From: Candidatus Latescibacterota bacterium | GTDB lineage: Bacteria > JAAXHH01 > JACQVL01 | DNA: 13,383 nt | Direction: 5' to 3' | Assembly: GCA_016209865.1 (NCBI GenBank) | Contig: JACQVL010000128.1 | Coordinates: forward strand, 1 to 13,383 | Shown: positions 13,257-13,383 of the stretch, in pieces | Position numbering within the stretch: the stretch's first letter is position 1 | Layout: each line of letters opens with the position of its first letter | Program-made: the position numbers and the translations under genes | Notes under the pieces: generated by a model | The model's input: the letters and a program-made list of their open reading frames with translations, nothing else | Told to the model about the DNA's origin: nothing | Databases searched by the model: none

Positions 13257-13285
13257 TATGTACATTGTGGGGATCGCGGCGTCAA
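13257..13285 (-). promoter_or_regulatory. Candidate promoter of the lipoprotein-VOC-zwf cluster (TTGACG-17-TACATA)
   Basis: The - strand has TTGACG (13280-13285, 5/6 consensus), a 17-nt spacer and TACATA (13257-13262, 3/6), in an AT-richer gap upstream of the cluster. The leader to the first start would be about 90 nt. Nothing else recognisable lies between 13160 and 13353. Confidence 0.4.
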
Positions 13286-13353
13286 GGGATAACAGAGCGA
13301 CCCACACTCCCGAATTGATGTTGTAGCAGAGGAAAGGTTGGTAAGTGTTGCTT

Positions 13354-13378
13354 GCCACTTTCTTTAGAAGAAAGTGGC
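13354..13378. terminator. Perfect 11-bp hairpin at the window edge, possible terminator
   Basis: gccactttctt (13354-13364) and its exact complement (13368-13378) flank a 3-nt loop. No long T-run follows on either strand inside the window, so it is either a terminator of a gene beyond the edge or a dispersed palindrome. Confidence 0.4.
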
Positions 13379-13383
13379 GCAAA

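Noticed and set aside
13140-13382. 80-residue - strand ORF at the right edge
   Set aside because: It contains the promoter candidate and the hairpin, overlaps the lipoprotein start, and shows no domain or ribosome site.

Overview
The window is a GC-rich piece of bacterial chromosome. Short palindromic and heptameric repeats lie inside coding sequence, and the metabolic genes are ordinary bacterial ones. This style resembles NC10/Methylomirabilis, Rokubacteria or Nitrospira-like genomes, but that placement is an impression from composition and repeats. There is no rRNA or other marker gene to prove it. No CRISPR array, tRNA, rRNA, transposase or integrase was seen.

Left (1-3923, + strand): one very large gene, cut by the window edge. 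It encodes an M28-peptidase-like domain that has lost its metal ligands, a linker, and a multi-pass FtsX/MacB-type permease with an extra C-terminal domain. Two in-frame repeat blocks interrupt it. Middle (3943-5340, - strand): an accessory patch with an AbrB-type antitoxin, a RelE-like toxin broken by what looks like a 19-bp insertion, a 72-residue two-helix membrane protein, and a gene-poor stretch holding an integron attC-like sequence and two weak promoters. Both small units are arranged like the cargo of integron cassettes, but there is no integrase and only one attC candidate.

Centre (5341-10661, - strand): a tight four-gene operon in transcription order: a DUF362 protein, a LAT-type APC amino-acid permease, a class I/II aminotransferase and an unassigned fold-type I PLP enzyme. 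The gaps are 6, 30 and 17 nt and each gene has a usable Shine-Dalgarno. The set suggests uptake and conversion of an amino acid or amine; the substrate is unknown. This is the best candidate for an undescribed system here.

Right (10766-13159, - strand): a second tight cluster, in transcription order a predicted lipoprotein, a VOC-fold protein and glucose-6-phosphate dehydrogenase (zwf). A promoter candidate sits upstream and a strong hairpin lies at the window edge. zwf supplies NADPH and feeds the oxidative pentose phosphate pathway. It ends 104 nt before the DUF362 operon, so read-through is possible.
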